Positions 43,812-52,655 of a stretch of DNA of 64,000 nucleotides are shown one piece after another. The notes beneath the pieces were generated by a model that saw nothing but the letters and a program-made list of their open reading frames with translations, was not told the DNA's origin and made no database searches. Positions within the stretch are counted from its first letter, which is position 1; every line of letters starts with the position of its first letter. Position numbers and translations under genes: made by a program. Origin of the DNA: Calidifontibacillus erzurumensis (GTDB taxonomy: Bacteria > Bacillota > Bacilli > Bacillales > Bacillaceae_J); NCBI RefSeq assembly GCF_013303125.1, contig NZ_JABTTE010000004.1, positions 1-64,000 of the forward strand, given 5' to 3'.

Positions 43812-45017
43812 TTAAATATCTGCCAGTTCGATTTTCCTTGTCTCTTGACCAAGGAAAGCAACTGCCAATACACCTAGGATAATACTTCCGCAGAAAATTG
43901 AAAAAATAAACCCAATTGAATAACCACTAGCAACTAACGAACCTACTAATAGCGGTCCAAGGATCCCTCCTAATCTGCCGACAGATGCAGCCATTCCGGT
44001 TCCAGTCCCACGTATAACAGTTGGGTATTGTTCTGGTGAATAAGCATATAGTGCTCCCCATGCACCTAAATTAAAAAATGACAATAAAATACCTGAAGCA
44101 ATTAAAAGACCAGTGGATTCTGCAGCCCCAAACACGAAAGCAGATGCGGCCGTACCAAGTAAATAAGTAACAAGTACAAATTTGCGGCCAATACGTTCAA
44201 TAAACCAAGCAGCTGAAAAATATCCTGGCAATTGAGCTAATGTCATGATCAATACATATTCAAAACTTTGAATCATGCTAAATCCTTTCATAACCATTAC
44301 ACTTGGCAGCCAAAGGAACATTCCATAATAAGAAAAAACTACTGTAAACCACAAAGTCCATAGAACAAACGTTGACCGTGCATATTTTTTCGACCAAACA
44401 TTCCGGATATTTTGTAACACCGATCTTTTTTCAATCTTTTTCGGTGAAAATGCTGGGGAATCCGGAAGTTTAAGCCGCAAATATATTGCATATAAAGCTG
44501 GAAGGGCACTTAGTAACAAAGCAATTCTCCAACCAAATGATGGAATAATAAAATATGAAATGATTGCTGCTAGAAGCCAACCAACTGCCCAAAAGCTTTC
44601 CAACAATACAACAATTCTTCCACGGTCAGAAGATGGAGCTATTTCAGAAACTAAAGTTGAAGCTACAGGCAATTCACCTCCAAGTCCCATTCCAACTAAA
44701 AAGCGTAGAATTAAAAATACTGTCAAAGTAGTTGTTAATGCAGACACCCCGCTTGCTAGAGAGAACAAAACTAAGGTAATAATAAAAACGTTTTTGCGGC
44801 CAATACGATCCGCCCAAAGTCCAAATAGAAATGCACCGACTGCCATCCCAATAGAATTAATACTTCCGATCCAGCCCATTTCTTCCGGCGTCAAATTCCA
44901 GTCAGCCTTTAAAGCTGCGATAATAAAGGAAAGCATCCCGACATCCATGGCATCAAACATCCATCCAATTCCTGCGATTCCGAGCACTTTTCTCTGTGAA
45001 ATTGTAGTATCTCCCAC
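43812..45017 (-). CDS. NiaP-like MFS transporter
   Basis: About 401 residues, 12 membrane helices, AAHS-type MFS. GLWADRIGRKNVFIITL between helices 2-3, RFLVGMGLGGELPVASTLV, LPDSPAF. Closest in my memory to B. subtilis NiaP (YceI), a niacin importer. GTG at 45017 is five bases after GGAGAGG. GACATCTGTC at 45039-45048 recalls half of a NiaR site, but this is weak. Other aromatic acids are possible substrates. Confidence 0.78.
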   Translation of the reverse strand: MGDTTISQRKVLGIAGIGWMFDAMDVGMLSFIIAALKADWNLTPEEMGWIGSINSIGMAVGAFLFGLWADRIGRKNVFIITLVLFSLASGVSALTTTLTVFLILRFLVGMGLGGELPVASTLVSEIAPSSDRGRIVVLLESFWAVGWLLAAIISYFIIPSFGWRIALLLSALPALYAIYLRLKLPDSPAFSPKKIEKRSVLQNIRNVWSKKYARSTFVLWTLWFTVVFSYYGMFLWLPSVMVMKGFSMIQSFEYVLIMTLAQLPGYFSAAWFIERIGRKFVLVTYLLGTAASAFVFGAAESTGLLIASGILLSFFNLGAWGALYAYSPEQYPTVIRGTGTGMAASVGRLGGILGPLLVGSLVASGYSIGFIFSIFCGSIILGVLAVAFLGQETRKIELADI

Positions 45018-45258
45018 GAGCACCTCTCCTCTTGTCTTGACATCTGTCTTTATATTATTAACTATAGAGTGCTATATATAAAAAAACAAGTTATTAATCT
45101 GGATAAACTGTTTCGAATTTGTAAAGAATCTTTCACTATTTTGCAACAGTTATGAAGGAATTTGTTCGTTTAATGAGGTTAAAATATAAATATAGAAATA
45201 GACAACGCTTTCATATAATAGAATTTCAAAACTTTTTTGCAGAAAGGACTGTTATTAT

Positions 45259-45456
45259 ATGAACTATCAAGAGCTTATTGCCACAATGGAAGAGAGAAAA
45301 GCAATTTTACTAAAACAATTAGAAGATAATAAATTATCTAAAGAAGACTACGACACAATTCAAAATTCAATCGACAACTATGATTACATTATCGAGCTCA
45401 TTGAAATGAATTATTTTGAACGTGGACAAACGATCCCATTAGGTCATATAAAGTAA
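45259..45456 (+). CDS. Small helical hypothetical protein
   Basis: 65 residues, soluble, Glu/Lys/Asp-rich: MNYQELIATMEERKAILLKQ, KEDYDTIQNSIDNYDYIIEL. Predicted antiparallel helices. Good AAAGGA site and own terminator (45457-45490), so a real gene. Family unknown to me. Confidence 0.7.
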   Translation: MNYQELIATMEERKAILLKQLEDNKLSKEDYDTIQNSIDNYDYIIELIEMNYFERGQTIPLGHIK

Positions 45457-45490
45457 TAGGAGCGAAATCAAATCGCTCCTTTTTTATTTT
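45457..45490 (+). terminator. Terminator after the 65-residue gene
   Basis: AGGAGCGA / TCGCTCCT with a seven-base loop, followed by a T-rich run. Confidence 0.92.
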
Positions 45491-45994
45491 TTCATACTTT
45501 TCCTTTTTGTATTCATAAAAATTTGTATTCATAAAAATAATACCTAATATTCTCAGGCTTTTAGAATTGGTTTATCCTAATATAAAATTAAGAAGGCTTT
45601 TCGGAGTGATTTATTTCAACATACTATTACAAATCACTAGAAAGCACTTTCCCAAAAAAACGGATAGAAACGGTGAGTTCTCCAATTCGCTGTTTTTCTT
45701 TTTCTTAAAAAATTCTGATTGCGGATGGCCTCCAAATTAGTAGTTTATGAACAATTGTTAAAATCCCGAATACTATCTGACCATTTCCAATCCCAAAAAC
45801 AGAAATTAAGTGAACGACAAATCTCCATTAAAGTCATTTGAATAAACAAATCTGATCTACATTCCTTTATCATGCGAACCAGTTAAAGATTACTATGTTA
45901 AAATTCGGGCTTACAAAAAAGATGTTTGTCCATATCAATTCGATAAATGAATTCATAATTTGTATTAGTCCAACAGGAAAGGAGGGAAGCAACT
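45491..45994. other. Intergenic region, one orphan hairpin
   Basis: 504 bases. AAACGGTGA (45668-45676) pairs with TCGCTGTTT (45687-45695) and is followed by TTCTTTTTC, a plus-strand terminator with no gene before it. A 38-codon open frame at 45725-45841 (MASKLVVYEQLLKSRILSDH) lacks a ribosome site. Nothing else is apparent. Confidence 0.5.
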
Positions 45995-46378
45995 TTGGCT
46001 ATTACAACCGGTCCTTTTCGTGCACCGCTTTTAATGCAAAATGGAACTGCTCCAGATACTCTTGCGATTGATTTGACAAATCCAACTAGAAAAAATAAAA
46101 CGGTGCGTGTCATTGTTGAGAGATGGGATCTTAGTCCTACTCCTACTGCTGGAACAATTATCTTTGACCAAGTAATTACTCTACCACCAAACAGTAGTCA
46201 ATTTGTAAATGTCCTTGTAGCACAAGGATTCATCCCTGGAGCACTTTACAGAGTTACTGTTATTGGCGATACAGATGAAGATGCGGAAGGAATTGAAGTA
46301 GTTGTTAATGGAGGAGCAAACGGTTTCCACGAACCAACCATGTTTTTCCGTCATGAAGACTTTGTTGAAATTGACTAA
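45995..46378 (+). CDS. Hypothetical beta-rich protein
   Basis: 127 residues from TTG at 45995, after AAAGGAGGG. Mostly beta strands: TVRVIVERWDLSP, AGTIIFDQVITLPPNSSQFV, YRVTVIGDTDEDAEGIEVVV. It looks like a single Ig-like or jelly-roll surface domain without a signal peptide. Proteins of this sort occur on Bacillus spores (inference). Acidic C-terminus FVEID. Confidence 0.7.
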   Translation: MAITTGPFRAPLLMQNGTAPDTLAIDLTNPTRKNKTVRVIVERWDLSPTPTAGTIIFDQVITLPPNSSQFVNVLVAQGFIPGALYRVTVIGDTDEDAEGIEVVVNGGANGFHEPTMFFRHEDFVEID

Positions 46379-47311
46379 CAAAATAATAGAGTAATAAACA
46401 GGGCTCATAGAACTACCTTTTAACATAAATACCATACGTCCAGTAATTACGGTGACATAATAACTATTACTCCTCCTTTTGTTCCCCTTTTTATATTTTA
46501 GTACTCCCCCGCTCCTTTGTGTTTTGTTTAAAACAAAAGTGAGGCACTCTTCAATTTGTTTTTGAAGAGTGCCTTGGTAATTTATGTTTACTATTCAATA
46601 GGAATAAATAGTTTTACTCAATTATAGAAAATTTTACCTTTTGAAGATACATAACAACTAGACCATGTTGAGTTTTTTCACCAAATTTTATTGGTTTTAA
46701 TTCAAGTAAAGCTTCAATTTTCTATTAATAGTAGGATTAATGTCATTTTATGTATGTTATTCATTACGATACAAAGTCTCCAATCTTGATGACTAATATT
46801 TTAATTTTATCCTAATTGTTAAAATTTGCAACAGTAATAAAGAAGGTCAATGGAGAAGCATTAGCACTGTTGAAAATGCAGAAAAAGTATAATTCACGGT
46901 TTGTTAGAAAAAAGCATCTTTGTATAATTTGAGGTGTATGTTATGCGGATTGTCTTATTATGAACCAAAGGAAAACTTTTTGGACCTCCCTATGATTCCC
47001 TTGATACAATGCTTTTTACAGAAATACCTTTTGTGGAAAATTATTTGCGAAATTATTAGATATACTGTAATACCCTGAATGTTTTGTAGAATAATATCGT
47101 TCACTCTATTGTTTTTCCTAAATTGTTGTCAAATAGGAGAATTTTACTCTAAATTAAAATTAATTGCTTCACGGTAACCTTTTCCTTACAACACTGTTTT
47201 ACATTATGAATTTATTACGTTTTCCACAGTACTTTTCTACACCTTAAAACAAGCACCTACAACATTTATAGTCATATGATAATGAAAAATGAAAGTAGGG
47301 AGGTACTGTAA
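46379..47311. other. Gene-poor region with decayed frames
   Basis: 933 bases. A perfect 13-base hairpin is at 46542-46574. Three short open fragments with natural codon use are present: minus 46614-46721, plus 46816-46932, and plus 46943-47059 with an in-frame TGA. None is recognisable. It looks like erosion of former genes. The last 70 bases should hold the promoter of the 47312 gene. Confidence 0.5.
46542..46574. other. Strong hairpin of unknown role
   Basis: AGGCACTCTTCAA (46542-46554) and TTGAAGAGTGCCT (46562-46574) are exact complements with a seven-base loop. Minus-strand flank is moderately T-rich. May terminate a minus transcript, or the 45995 gene. Confidence 0.5.
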
Positions 47312-48400
47312 ATGAATAATGAACAATTATCAAACCCATCACCATCAAGATCAAAATGGGTGTTTTGGGAAATTATTGGAGTGGTTTTGGTTTTTGGGTT
47401 ATTGCTAATTCTCCTTTTTGCTCCAAATTCATTGTCTCAACTATTCGATACAACCATCAAAGAGGTAAAACCTATTGTCGTTGATATTTTTCTAACTAGC
47501 GAAATTGGAATTGCTATTATTGTAAGCGTTATTGTTGGAAGAATTTTAGAAAGACTTGGATTTACAGATGGACTTATTCGAATTTTTGTACCGATTATGA
47601 AGTGGTTCAATATTAACCCTTCTGTCATTATTCCTAGCGTTTACAATATTCTCGGTGATATTAATGCTGCGGGGAAAATTTCAGGACCTATATTGGTAAA
47701 AGCGAATGCGACAAAAGAAGAACAAAAAATTGCAATTGCTACTATGATTCAATCTCCTCAATCTTTTGCGACATTTGTCCTTGGACTGATCGCCTTATCA
47801 GTCTTTAACATCAATGCTTTTCCATTAGTGATTTTATCAATTTTTGTTCCTTTAATTGTCGTCCCCTTCATCCTTTCAAAAACGTTATATCGTGATACGA
47901 AAAAAGTAAATCTAACTGAACTGCCACATTTTACACCAAAAACAAGATTTTTACAAACAATTTTTGCATCGGCAAAAGAAGGTGCAGAACTTCTCTTTCT
48001 AATCATTATTCCTGCTGTAGCGGCCGTATTTTTCTTCATTGGAGTATTAAAATTTTTCGGAGTATGGACATTTATCGAATCTGCTCTATCTTCAAGCCTT
48101 ACTTTCTTAAGCATAGAACCACAAACAGGTATCGTTTCTATACTAGCCGCCCCAACCTTAGCCGTTGCACAACTAGCCGAACTTACTGCCTCTATTGACC
48201 CAAGATTAATTGTAGGATCATTTGTTTTGGCCAATTCCGGTTTACCATTGTCAGTTATCTTTGGTCAAATTCCGGTCACATGGGCAGAATCCTCAGGTCT
48301 GACAGAACGAGAAGCATTAGAAGCAGCAATAATTGGGGTTATTATCCGGGTGGCAACTGCAATTTTCATAGGATATTGGATTACCCCTTTTTTGGTGTGA
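47312..48400 (+). CDS. Nucleoside-recognition (Gate) domain membrane protein
   Basis: 362 residues, about 9 membrane helices. Gate-type segments: YNILGDINAAGKISGPILVK near 112 and a matching half with VLANSGLPLSVIFGQIPVTW. Related to SpmA/SpmB, FeoB gates and nucleoside transporters. It precedes the amidohydrolase gene by six bases, so it probably transports its substrate or product. ATG at 47312 follows GGGAGG. Confidence 0.8.
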   Translation: MNNEQLSNPSPSRSKWVFWEIIGVVLVFGLLLILLFAPNSLSQLFDTTIKEVKPIVVDIFLTSEIGIAIIVSVIVGRILERLGFTDGLIRIFVPIMKWFNINPSVIIPSVYNILGDINAAGKISGPILVKANATKEEQKIAIATMIQSPQSFATFVLGLIALSVFNINAFPLVILSIFVPLIVVPFILSKTLYRDTKKVNLTELPHFTPKTRFLQTIFASAKEGAELLFLIIIPAVAAVFFFIGVLKFFGVWTFIESALSSSLTFLSIEPQTGIVSILAAPTLAVAQLAELTASIDPRLIVGSFVLANSGLPLSVIFGQIPVTWAESSGLTEREALEAAIIGVIIRVATAIFIGYWITPFLV

Positions 48401-48406
48401 TGAAAA

Positions 48407-49618
48407 ATGGAGTATATTGTAAAAGGAAAGAAACTAGTAACTGTCAGCAAATTTGGAACGATTCATAATGGAGCAATGGTTATAAAGGATGGAAAAATTG
48501 CAGCAGTTGGACGATGGGATGCGATACATGAACAGTATCCTTCGCTAGATATAGCTGATTTTTCCAATTATGTCATTACTCCTTCCCTGGTTGACTGTCA
48601 CACCCATTTATTAGAATATGCACCGAGTTCTCTATTTCCTGTTACCCCAGAAACACATTTTCATGCAGGAAAATGGATCCTATTTAATGCTCTTTCCTCT
48701 GGTATTACCGCTATAGGTGAGCAAATATGCGGACACCCTTTATGCGATTTTAAAATTGATGATTATCGTGAAGCAGTAAAAAATTTCCCTTTGGATATTT
48801 CTTTTGCTACGACAAGTATTACAATTGGTTTCGAAGAATTGGCTCATTTTTCTGCAGTTACCCAATCAAAAAAGATGCAGCATGAGGATTTAATATCTCT
48901 GAAACTTGTAGAAGAGCTTGCAAAAAACAGTGACTATCCTGGGGAGAACTTGTTTATAAACGCAACACCAGCAAATTTTACTCCTGAAATGGTTCCAAGA
49001 GCCGGAGAAATCTTATACTCTATTGATGATTTAATGAAAATTGTCCAAACCTTTCATAATTTAGGAAAGAAAATTGGCTGCCATGTCGCAGGAGAAGAAG
49101 GTATTGACTTAGCCCTTTCTGCTGGGTTTGATGTATTACATCATGCCCATGGTATTACAGAAGAACAGATGGAAAAAGTAGCAGAAAAAGGTGTTCATAT
49201 TGTGGCAACACCAATTGGCGGTACACATCTAAAGCCGAATTCACCAGAAGAAATTTTAAAACTTGTAGAAAAAGGGATTACCGTTTCCATCTCCACTGAT
49301 GCGTATTTACCACCTTACCCTAATGTACCTTGGCTTCAATTTAAAGACCATTCGATAATAGGGCCTGATTCACTCATGGAAATCGCCCACCCTTCAATGA
49401 AACTGTTAAAAGAAAATTTTTCGGAAAACGTAATTCTGGAGTTACTTACAGCTAATCCTGCAACTCTATTAGGCAAAGAAAAACAGTTTGGCAGATTGGA
49501 ACCAGGATTAGATGCAAATTTTTTAATTGGGGAAGGCATTCCAGGGCTTGAAATGACAAACACTCAGCAAATTAAATCGGTTTTCTTTAAAGGTATTAAA
49601 GTAATTGAGCGGAAATAG
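48407..49618 (+). CDS. Amidohydrolase-family metal enzyme
   Basis: 403 residues. Metal ligands: DCHTHLLEY near 65, GCHVAGEEG near 225, DVLHHAHGI near 244, STDAYLPPYP near 290. C-terminal ANPATLLGKEKQFGRLEPGL typical of imidazolonepropionase-like enzymes. Cyclic amide or a dipeptide substrate is possible; not determined. ATG 48407 lacks a clear ribosome site and is likely coupled to the preceding stop. Confidence 0.83.
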   Translation: MEYIVKGKKLVTVSKFGTIHNGAMVIKDGKIAAVGRWDAIHEQYPSLDIADFSNYVITPSLVDCHTHLLEYAPSSLFPVTPETHFHAGKWILFNALSSGITAIGEQICGHPLCDFKIDDYREAVKNFPLDISFATTSITIGFEELAHFSAVTQSKKMQHEDLISLKLVEELAKNSDYPGENLFINATPANFTPEMVPRAGEILYSIDDLMKIVQTFHNLGKKIGCHVAGEEGIDLALSAGFDVLHHAHGITEEQMEKVAEKGVHIVATPIGGTHLKPNSPEEILKLVEKGITVSISTDAYLPPYPNVPWLQFKDHSIIGPDSLMEIAHPSMKLLKENFSENVILELLTANPATLLGKEKQFGRLEPGLDANFLIGEGIPGLEMTNTQQIKSVFFKGIKVIERK

Positions 49619-50651
49619 GCAATACCTAAGACAATTAAAAAAGTACAAAAACATTGTAATTGAAATAGAATGATCTTTTGGTATGCAAATCACTCAAGAT
49701 ACCTATGTTTTTATCTTACACCAAACCAAATACAAATCAGGAAGACACACTTTCTTGATAACGCGGATTTTTTAAACTCAACGGAACGAATAAAATTATC
49801 TAAAACAAATAAATAAAATTGACAGGCATGACAATATAGGTTCGAATCCAATTCAGACATCACTAGTACTGGAGCTTGTATCCCCTAAGTATCAGGGGAA
49901 ACAGGCTCTTTGTTTTGCTGACAACTATTCTTCAAATTTTTGTCTATAATTAAATATTCTTTTTTATTAGAGGGTTTCAGTATTAAACGAGTTCAGAGTC
50001 CAATGAAACAAGGAAACATCAAATCTTGCATAGTAAAAAATATTGCCCTTAATCAACACAAGTATAAGTTAAAATGTGAAAATATACTTGATCATTTAAC
50101 GCAACACTGACAAACGAAAAAGTTTACTTAAGAAATATGAAACCCTTGAAACAAATAGAATTACCCTTTTTCAAAACATTAAAGGCTAGTACAAATACAA
50201 ACAGATTCATTGAAGCTTCGGCTATTTTACATCTGATGAGCAAAAAATGTCCTTTATGCTTCATAACCTGAAGGTTATATTATTAGTAAAATATCTATAC
50301 GTTAATTTCTCATTGTTCCGAGTAAGTTATAAAAGACACTTTTCATTTTGACGACAATTTATTTTGGATGTGGATTAATCCAAAATTAGTGTTGTGCAGG
50401 AATAAACTATTCAAATTGAGACACGAAATCTTGCCTTAGATCCATTGCAATACAATTATATTTTATATTTATTTTCATATAATCCCACTAAATTAAGAAG
50501 AAAATCAAAAAAATATGACCTTTTATGCTTATTTGTCACACAAGTGCTCAGGAAAAAATGATTGAAAATCAATTATTTATCTTAATATAAGAAAAGGTCA
50601 TTTCCATTGCTTCCATCTATTAAAGTGAGTATAATAATAGAGGTAGAATAC
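49619..50651. other. Gene-poor region upstream of selC
   Basis: 1,033 AT-rich bases. Contains a terminator-like hairpin at 49872-49917 and two short plus-strand frames (50003-50110 and 50137-50271) without ribosome sites. I recognise no gene. GGTTCGAATCC at 49839-49849 resembles a tRNA T loop but there is no tRNA around it. Likely decayed sequence plus the selC promoter. Confidence 0.5.
49872..49917 (+). terminator. Terminator-like hairpin 250 bases after the amidohydrolase
   Basis: GAGCTTGT-TCCCCT pairs with AGGGGA-ACAGGCTC, then TTTGTTTTG. It may end the 47312-49618 transcript. Confidence 0.7.
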
Positions 50652-50748
50652 GGGGCCGGATGGGGTACTGGTGTCCTCCGCGGTCTTCAAAACCGTACGT
50701 GACCGCCGTGCGCGGTCAGGTGAGTTCGATTCTCACACGGTCCCGCCA
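50652..50748 (+). tRNA. selC: tRNA-Sec (anticodon TCA)
   Basis: 97 bases ending in encoded CCA. Acceptor strand GGGGCCG pairs with CGGTCCC; anticodon loop CTTCAAA on CGGT/ACCG; long variable arm TGACCGC/GCGGTCA; T arm GTGAG-TTCGATT-CTCAC. The long extra arm, TCA anticodon and size mark it as tRNA-Sec. It reads TGA in the three selenoprotein genes of this window. Confidence 0.96.
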
Positions 50749-50846
50749 AATAAATTTAACAAAAACTACATAGTGCCTATTTACCTTTATTCGGAATCTT
50801 GAAAAAAACGTTAGACAGTGTAAGTCTACATTTTAAAATCCAAAAT

Positions 50847-50875
50847 AAAAAACGTCGCTTTTCACGACGTTTTTC
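50847..50875. terminator. Bidirectional terminator after selC
   Basis: AAAAACGTCG / CGACGTTTTT with a seven-base loop; A/T tracts within the arms serve both strands. Located between selC and the convergent 50-residue gene. Confidence 0.88.
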
Positions 50876-50894
50876 GACGCAATTCAATTCATTT

Positions 50895-51047
50895 TTAGCC
50901 ATCACTCATTTTGCCTCTAGTAGGATGAATTGCTTTTTCCAATTCTTCTGCACTTAGTACATTATCCTTTGCAGTCATAGCGTCACTAAAAGGTTTTCCT
51001 TTTTGACTACCACCTTTTGGATTGTCTCTGCGCTTTTTATTCGTCAT
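50895..51047 (-). CDS. Small basic hypothetical protein (50 residues)
   Basis: MTNKKRRDNPKGGSQKGKPF then LSAEELEKAIHPTRGKMSDG. Hydrophilic, basic N-terminal half. ATG at 51047 follows AGGGGAAGGG, and a terminator is downstream, so a real gene. Its size and composition recall minor spore SASP-type proteins, but I cannot assign a family. Confidence 0.7.
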   Translation of the reverse strand: MTNKKRRDNPKGGSQKGKPFSDAMTAKDNVLSAEELEKAIHPTRGKMSDG

Positions 51048-51247
51048 CGAAATCCCTTCCCCTCAAGTCCTTTTTGAATTAATAAATTCGCCTTATTAAA
51101 GAATGAGCAATAAATTTTACCTACCGTAATCATAGCCTCCCAGTTATCCATTAAAAATATTCACTTTTCTATCAGCATTTTATTGGTTTCCACCATTAAA
51201 TGTTGTTAAAATAAGAAAAGGCAAAATTGTCATGATGAGGTGGAAAA

Positions 51248-51679
51248 ATGTTTGACAGTTGGGTTCAATGGATGATTCTGTTTTGGACCGTTTTCATGGT
51301 CGTTATGCTCTTTATCGGTGGATTTTTTATGTTTCGAAAATTTCTCAAGCGGCTGCCTAAAGCAGATGGCAAGTCTATCCTTGATTGGGAAGAATATTAT
51401 ATTAATGAAACACGACATTTATGGCCAGAGGAACTAAAAAATTTATTAGAAGAACTCGTAAAACCTGTTCCAGAGTTATTCCGTGATGTTGCTCGGCAAA
51501 AAATAGCTGCAAAAATTGGAGAGCTCGCCTTAGAGAAAAAAGCAGATAAAATAACAGAAAGCTTAGTCATTGAAGGTTACATAAAAGCAACTCCTAAACG
51601 TGATCATAAGTTTTTACGGAAAACACTTGCCAAAAAACAAATTGATATTTCACCGTACGAACACCTTTTTAATAAGTAA
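51248..51679 (+). CDS. yneK: YneK-like DUF2621 membrane protein
   Basis: 143 residues. One N-terminal membrane helix (WMILFWTVFMVVMLFIGGFF), then a soluble domain with ILDWEEYYINETRHLWPEE. B. subtilis yneK, DUF2621, function unknown. Faces the yneJ-yneI-ccdA genes, as in B. subtilis order. Confidence 0.88.
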   Translation: MFDSWVQWMILFWTVFMVVMLFIGGFFMFRKFLKRLPKADGKSILDWEEYYINETRHLWPEELKNLLEELVKPVPELFRDVARQKIAAKIGELALEKKADKITESLVIEGYIKATPKRDHKFLRKTLAKKQIDISPYEHLFNK

Positions 51680-51681
51680 AC

Positions 51682-51737
51682 AAGGTTGACCGCTTATGTC
51701 ATTCTTATTCGATGACATTATTTGGTCAACCTATTTT
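51682..51737. terminator. Bidirectional terminator between yneK and yneJ
   Basis: AGGTTGACC / GGTCAACCT with an inner stem (TGTCAT/ATGACA) form a long hairpin, followed by ATTTTT. Confidence 0.8.
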
Positions 51738-52216
51738 TGCATTTCCAATTGTTTCGCAAGTTTTTTATAAGAATATAACATAGCTAAACGCCATGGTAAG
51801 ATCATTCCGAAAGCGAGAATGAAAAACATGCCGCTTGTTTCCCCGAATGGAATGTATTGTCCCAAAATAGACTTCAAAATAATTCGGGCTATCAACAAAC
51901 CGATTAAAATAAACATAAACGCTTTGGACCGTTTCAAATAAATTTCATTATTTCGTATTTCGAATTTTGATGTTTTGATTAATAAAATCGAAAAGACTAG
52001 CCCGACCGACAGTGCTTCAATAACTTCAGCAAAAGTTAAATGGAAAATGGGAAAGAGAAACATAAGAAAGCCAGTGCTCATAAAAAGAGGCGGTAAGATG
52101 ATTTTTTTTGCATTAGTTGGCTTTTGGGCCGCTTTCATACGTAAAAACATCGCCAAAATAGCCATGATTAATGCGCCAACTGTTGTGGCAACCATAAGGA
52201 TTCCTGTAGTATTCAT
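51731..52216 (-). CDS. yneJ: CcdC (YneJ)-like membrane protein
   Basis: 161 residues, about five membrane helices, DUF1453-type: STGFLMFLFPIFHLTFAEVI. Downstream of ccdA and yneI as in B. subtilis, where it is called CcdC; role in cytochrome c maturation is not essential there. ATG overlaps the yneI stop by four bases. Confidence 0.85.
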   Translation of the reverse strand: MNTTGILMVATTVGALIMAILAMFLRMKAAQKPTNAKKIILPPLFMSTGFLMFLFPIFHLTFAEVIEALSVGLVFSILLIKTSKFEIRNNEIYLKRSKAFMFILIGLLIARIILKSILGQYIPFGETSGMFFILAFGMILPWRLAMLYSYKKLAKQLEMQK

Positions 52217-52575
52217 TTTTCAAAAACCCTATGAATTGCCTCTAGGACACGATTTTCATCAAATGGTTTTACAATAAAATCTTTGGCACCAGCTTCAATC
52301 GCTTCAACAACAAGCTTTTGTTGTCCCATTGCCGAGCACATAATAATTTTTGCTTGAGGATCGATCGCTTTTATTTGTTTTACCGCTTCAATGCCTGTCA
52401 TTTCTGGCATTGTTATATCCATCGTTACAATATCAGGTTTAAGTTCCCTATATAACTCAACCGCTTTACGGCCGTTTTCAGCTTCTCCAACAACCGTGTG
52501 GTTGCCTTTTTGCAAAATATTTGTAAGGGTCATTCGCATAAATTTAGCATCATCGACAATAAGTACTCTAGCCAA
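52213..52575 (-). CDS. yneI: YneI, CheY-like response regulator
   Basis: About 120 residues from TTG at 52575 (MARVLIVDDAKFMRM), spaced after AGGGGAG; ATG at 52584 is the alternative. Receiver domain only: phosphate-accepting Asp in DIVTMDITMPEM, Lys in FIVKPFDENR, Thr/Ser in IMCSAMG. No output domain, so it acts by protein contact. Between ccdA and yneJ as in B. subtilis. Confidence 0.88.
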   Translation of the reverse strand: MARVLIVDDAKFMRMTLTNILQKGNHTVVGEAENGRKAVELYRELKPDIVTMDITMPEMTGIEAVKQIKAIDPQAKIIMCSAMGQQKLVVEAIEAGAKDFIVKPFDENRVLEAIHRVFEK

Positions 52576-52655
52576 TTCCTTCATCTCCCCTAATCTCAAC
52601 TAACGATGTAAATTGTACTAAAAATTATATTATATCCAGCAAATATTTGCGAGAA

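Noticed and set aside
45725-45841. 38-codon frame ending in TGA as another selenoprotein
   Set aside because: No ribosome site, TGA followed by a normal stop after about 14 codons, and no SECIS-like stem.
47758-48234. 158-residue minus-strand frame opposite the Gate-domain gene
   Set aside because: Antisense shadow of a hydrophobic coding region without start signals.
49839-49849. GGTTCGAATCC as part of a tRNA
   Set aside because: Looks like a T loop, but the stem is mismatched and no acceptor, D or anticodon arm surrounds it.
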